Below, in pieces: positions 61,498-64,000 of a DNA stretch of 64,000 bases. The notes under the pieces were generated by a model. The model was not told the DNA's origin and made no database searches. It saw only the letters and a program-made list of their open reading frames with translations. Each line of letters begins with the position of its first letter. The first letter of the stretch is position 1. The stretch is from Limnochorda sp. L945t (GTDB lineage Bacteria; Bacillota; Limnochordia; Limnochordales; Geochordaceae). The position numbers were made by a program, and so were the translations under genes. The DNA lies in the NCBI RefSeq assembly GCF_035593305.1, contig NZ_CP141615.1:1674001-1738000 (forward strand). The letters are read 5' to 3'.

Positions 61498-61573
61498 TGG
61501 TGCCGAGAGCCGGAATCGAACCGGCGACACCGGGATTTTCAGTCCCGTGCTCTACCAACTGAGCTATCTCGGC
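61498..61573 (-). tRNA. tRNA-Phe (GAA)
   Basis: 76 nt on the minus strand with encoded CCA. Acceptor GCCGAGA/TCTCGGC, D-arm TAGCTCAGTTGGTAGAGCA, anticodon stem GGGAC-TGAAAAT-CCC type with GAA anticodon, T-arm GCCGGTTCGATTCCGGC. Remnants of an integrase lie on its 3' side. Confidence 0.97.
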
Positions 61574-61670
61574 ACCGCAGGACGACCCTATTTTACGGGC
61601 CACACCCCACTTTGGCAAGGGTCGGGCGGCGCGTGCAGCGAACTGGTCCGGCGGGAGGCGGTGTCCTACG

Positions 61671-62861
61671 GTGCAAGCTGCCTGGCCGCGCCGCGTCGTC
61701 GTCGCTCCTGACTCGTTCAAGGGCAGTGCCTCCGCCCGGGAGGTGGCCGAGGCCATCGCACGGGGGCTGTCGCGGGCCATGCCCGGCCTGAGCGTCGAGA
61801 CCGTCCCCATGGCCGACGGCGGTGAGGGCACGGTAGAGGCGCTCGTCGAGGCCACGGGGGGCCGGTACGTGACCGAGACCGTCACGGGCCCGCTGGGAGA
61901 GCCGGTCGAGGCCCGCTTCGGGATGCTCGGCGACGGGCAGACCGCGGTCATCGAGATGGCGGCGGCCTCGGGGCTGCCCCTGGTGCCGGCTTCTCGGCGC
62001 AACCCGCTCGTGACCACGACGTACGGCACGGGCCAGCTCATGCGAGCCGCCCTCGACGCCGGCGCCACCCGTATCCTCATCGGCATCGGGGGCAGCGCGA
62101 CGGTCGACGGCGGCGCCGGCATGGCCCAGGCTCTCGGCGCTCGGCTGCTGGACGACGAGGGCCAGCCCATCGACTTCGGCGGCGGAGCCCTTCATCGCCT
62201 GGCGCGCATCGACCTCTCGAGTATCGATCCCCGCCTCCGCTCGACCACCATCCTGGTAGCGTGCGACGTCCGCAACCCCCTGGTCGGGCCGGAGGGGGCA
62301 GCGGCCGTCTTCGGTCCCCAGAAGGGGGCGACCCCGGCGATGGTACGCACCCTCGACGACAACCTGCGCCACCTGGCGGCCGTCATCCGCCGTGACCTCG
62401 GGGTCGACGTGGCGGACCTCGCCGGGGCGGGAGCCGCCGGTGGGCTCGGCGCCGGGCTCGTGGCCTTTTGTGGCGCGCGCCTGCAACCCGGCGTGGAGCT
62501 GGTCATCCAGGCCGTCGGTCTCGAGCGTCGCTTGCAGGGCGCAGACCTGGCGGTGACGGGAGAAGGCTCCCTCGACCGGCAGACGCCCTTCGGCAAGACC
62601 CCGGCGGGGGTGGGCCGCCTCGCCCGGCGGCTCGGGATCCCCGCCATCGCCCTCGTGGGTGCCATCGGCGAGGGGGTCGACGACGCCGTCCTGGATGCCT
62701 GCGGGTTGGACAGCGTCTTTTCCATCGTCCCGGGCCCCATGCCGCTGGACGAAGCCATCCGGGGCGCGCACAGGCTGCTGGAGCAGGCCGCGTGGCGCCT
62801 GGGCCGGTGGCTGAGCCGCCGGCCGCCTCGAACGGAGGTCGCTGCCCACGAGCTCCCGTGA
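61671..62861 (+). CDS. glxK: Glycerate kinase (GlxK/GarK type)
   Basis: 396 residues. RVVVAPDSFKGSASAREVAE, ETVPMADGGEGTVEAL, GIGGSATVDGGAGMAQALGA and VTGEGSLDRQTPFGKTPAGV are diagnostic of type I glycerate kinases, which phosphorylate glycerate with ATP. GTG 61671 follows GGGAGGCGG. The next gene may start in overlap with its stop (GTGA at 62858). Confidence 0.94.
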   Translation: MQAAWPRRVVVAPDSFKGSASAREVAEAIARGLSRAMPGLSVETVPMADGGEGTVEALVEATGGRYVTETVTGPLGEPVEARFGMLGDGQTAVIEMAAASGLPLVPASRRNPLVTTTYGTGQLMRAALDAGATRILIGIGGSATVDGGAGMAQALGARLLDDEGQPIDFGGGALHRLARIDLSSIDPRLRSTTILVACDVRNPLVGPEGAAAVFGPQKGATPAMVRTLDDNLRHLAAVIRRDLGVDVADLAGAGAAGGLGAGLVAFCGARLQPGVELVIQAVGLERRLQGADLAVTGEGSLDRQTPFGKTPAGVGRLARRLGIPAIALVGAIGEGVDDAVLDACGLDSVFSIVPGPMPLDEAIRGAHRLLEQAAWRLGRWLSRRPPRTEVAAHELP

Positions 62862-62949
62862 CCCCCGGGGCGATCGGCCCCTGGACCGCCGCCTGGTCAT
62901 CGCCATCGCGTACGGCGCGCTGGCCACCCTCGCCATCGCGCTGTTCGTC

Positions 62950-63387
62950 GTGCTCCGCTGGCCCTCGACCATCCCCGGCCGGGCCGGGCCTGCCTGGGAG
63001 GACGCCATGGCGGCGCTGATCGGCGGCGAACTGAGCGAGCGGTATCCCGGCCGGCCCATCCTGCTCGTCCCCGTGCTCCCGTTGCCCGGTGGGCCGGCTG
63101 CCCCCGCGGCGACCCGGGGCGTATCGGGGCTGGTGGTCTCGTCCTCGCAGGTCACGCATCTGCACCTGCTGGCCGCGTGGCTGGAACCGGCGTCCCCGGA
63201 CCGCCCTTATCAGGTCGAAATCGAGCTCCGGAACGGCGGGGTGCTGGGCGCGGGAATGCTGCGGGTCACGGGCCGGGGACGCTGGGGGTTCGACGGGGAT
63301 CTCCCCGTCGCCCTGGCAGAGGTGCGGGCCGTTCGCATCGTTCGGGATGGCCGGCCGGTGCTGCGGGGCGAGGCTCTCGCACCCTGA
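62950..63387 (+). CDS. Uncharacterised protein with probable N-terminal membrane anchor
   Basis: At least 145 residues. The in-frame sequence upstream of GTG 62950 (LVIAIAYGALATLAIALFVV) is a clear transmembrane helix, yet no ATG, GTG or TTG precedes it in this frame. A GTG overlapping the glycerate kinase stop (62858) is one frame off. Either a rare start codon (CTG) is used or there is a one-base indel. The rest is a small beta-rich domain (YQVEIELRNGGVLGAGMLRV). Not recognised. Confidence 0.55.
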   Translation: MLRWPSTIPGRAGPAWEDAMAALIGGELSERYPGRPILLVPVLPLPGGPAAPAATRGVSGLVVSSSQVTHLHLLAAWLEPASPDRPYQVEIELRNGGVLGAGMLRVTGRGRWGFDGDLPVALAEVRAVRIVRDGRPVLRGEALAP

Positions 63388-63425
63388 GCGACGCAGGCGG
63401 AAGCGAAAGGCGGGGAGCCAAGAGC

Positions 63426-64000
63426 GTGGACACCGAGGCGCGCATGGACACCGACACTCAGGCGTTCTTGTCGCTCTTCTTCAGCATCGAGGGCATCCTG
63501 CGTCGCCTGGCCGGCGGCCGGGAGGAGGGCTTCGCGCGCCTCGTCGCACGCGCCCGCGACCACAACGCCGTGGTGCGCCGCTTCGAACAGGAGCTGCGGG
63601 CGTTCAACGAACTGCGCAACATGCTGGTGCACGCGCCGCTCACCATCCCGGTGGCCCGCCCCTCCCCGGAGGCGGTGCGCGCCCTGCAGCGCATCTACGA
63701 CCACCTGACCCACCCGCAGCTGGTGCTCCCCCGCTTTGCCCGGCAGGTGGTGAGCCTCACGGACGACCAGCCGTTCGCCGACGCCATCGAGGCCATGCAC
63801 AAGACCGGGTACTCTCAGTTCCCCATTTACCGGGGGGCCGCGTTCCAGGGCCTGCTGACCGACGGGCTGATGGCCCGGTGGATCGCCGCCCGGCTCGACC
63901 ACGACTTCGCCCGGCTGCTCGAGGTGCCTCTCAAGGACGTCCTCCACCAGGTGCCCGAGCGTAGCACGGTCGCCTTCGTCTCACGCCGCGCCACGGTCGC
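63426..64000 (+). CDS. CBS-domain protein (partial, runs off the right edge)
   Basis: 191 residues visible from GTG 63426 (GGGGAG upstream). An N-terminal helical part (FLSLFFSIEGILRRLAGG; FNELRNMLVHAPLTIPV) is followed by PFADAIEAMHKTGYSQFPIY and RGAAFQGLLTDGLMARWIA, a CBS motif, and a second stretch (VPLKDVLHQVPERSTVAFV) beginning another. CBS pairs bind adenosyl nucleotides. Function unknown. Confidence 0.75.
   Translation, partial: MDTEARMDTDTQAFLSLFFSIEGILRRLAGGREEGFARLVARARDHNAVVRRFEQELRAFNELRNMLVHAPLTIPVARPSPEAVRALQRIYDHLTHPQLVLPRFARQVVSLTDDQPFADAIEAMHKTGYSQFPIYRGAAFQGLLTDGLMARWIAARLDHDFARLLEVPLKDVLHQVPERSTVAFVSRRATV

Overview
The window is high-GC DNA from what looks like an endospore-forming Bacillota of the Limnochordia/Symbiobacterium/Thermaerobacter kind. 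The evidence is a complete gerA-gerB-gerC germination operon, strong AGGAGG-type ribosome binding sites, frequent GTG and TTG starts, a T-box leader and a cyclic-di-GMP riboswitch. The lineage is inferred from gene content; no 16S gene or marker set is present.

From 1 to 40 kb the window is mostly intact, ordered chromosome. (a) 1-9 kb: a carbohydrate ABC importer (binding protein and two permeases) lies between a ROK regulator plus three-domain PIG-L deacetylase and an argininosuccinate-lyase-like gene cut by the window edge; a divergent MFS gene follows. (b) 9-13.4 kb: ger operon with a small coupled membrane protein. (c) 13.5-22 kb: exopolysaccharide cluster of three glycosyltransferases, flippase, O-antigen ligase and UDP-glucose dehydrogenase, with a CueP-type copper protein coupled to it; undecaprenyl-diphosphatase lies just downstream. 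(d) 23-27.6 kb: dGTPase-like protein, then a c-di-GMP module of a GEMM-I riboswitch, FapA/DUF342 protein and HD-GYP phosphodiesterase. (e) 28-33.8 kb: maltodextrin-like operon (LacI regulator, ABC importer, GH13 enzyme) behind a clear promoter and operator. (f) 34.9-36.6 kb: T-box leader and archaeal-type aspartyl-tRNA synthetase. (g) 36.7-39 kb: membrane protein, DinB protein and methyltransferase.

From about 39.1 kb to the tRNA-Phe gene at 61.5 kb the character changes to a degenerate accessory island. It begins with a visibly more AT-rich MFS gene and a cut ABC ATPase. It then holds two IS110-family elements, an IS1634-type element, a complete ISNCY-type element, fragments of IS630-, IS481- and IS1182-like elements, and a 233-bp IS21-like MITE. 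Defence and toxin-antitoxin genes are mixed in, many broken: AbiEi with a truncated AbiEii, Uma2 proteins, DUF433, UPF0175, VapBC, MntA-like and MazF-like remnants. Excisionase- and integrase-like remnants lie at the 3' end of tRNA-Phe, so the island probably arose from an element integrated there.

From 61.6 kb intact chromosome resumes: glycerate kinase, an uncharacterised exported or membrane protein, and a CBS-domain protein cut by the right edge.

All calls come from reading the sequence and remembered family motifs. No database search was run.
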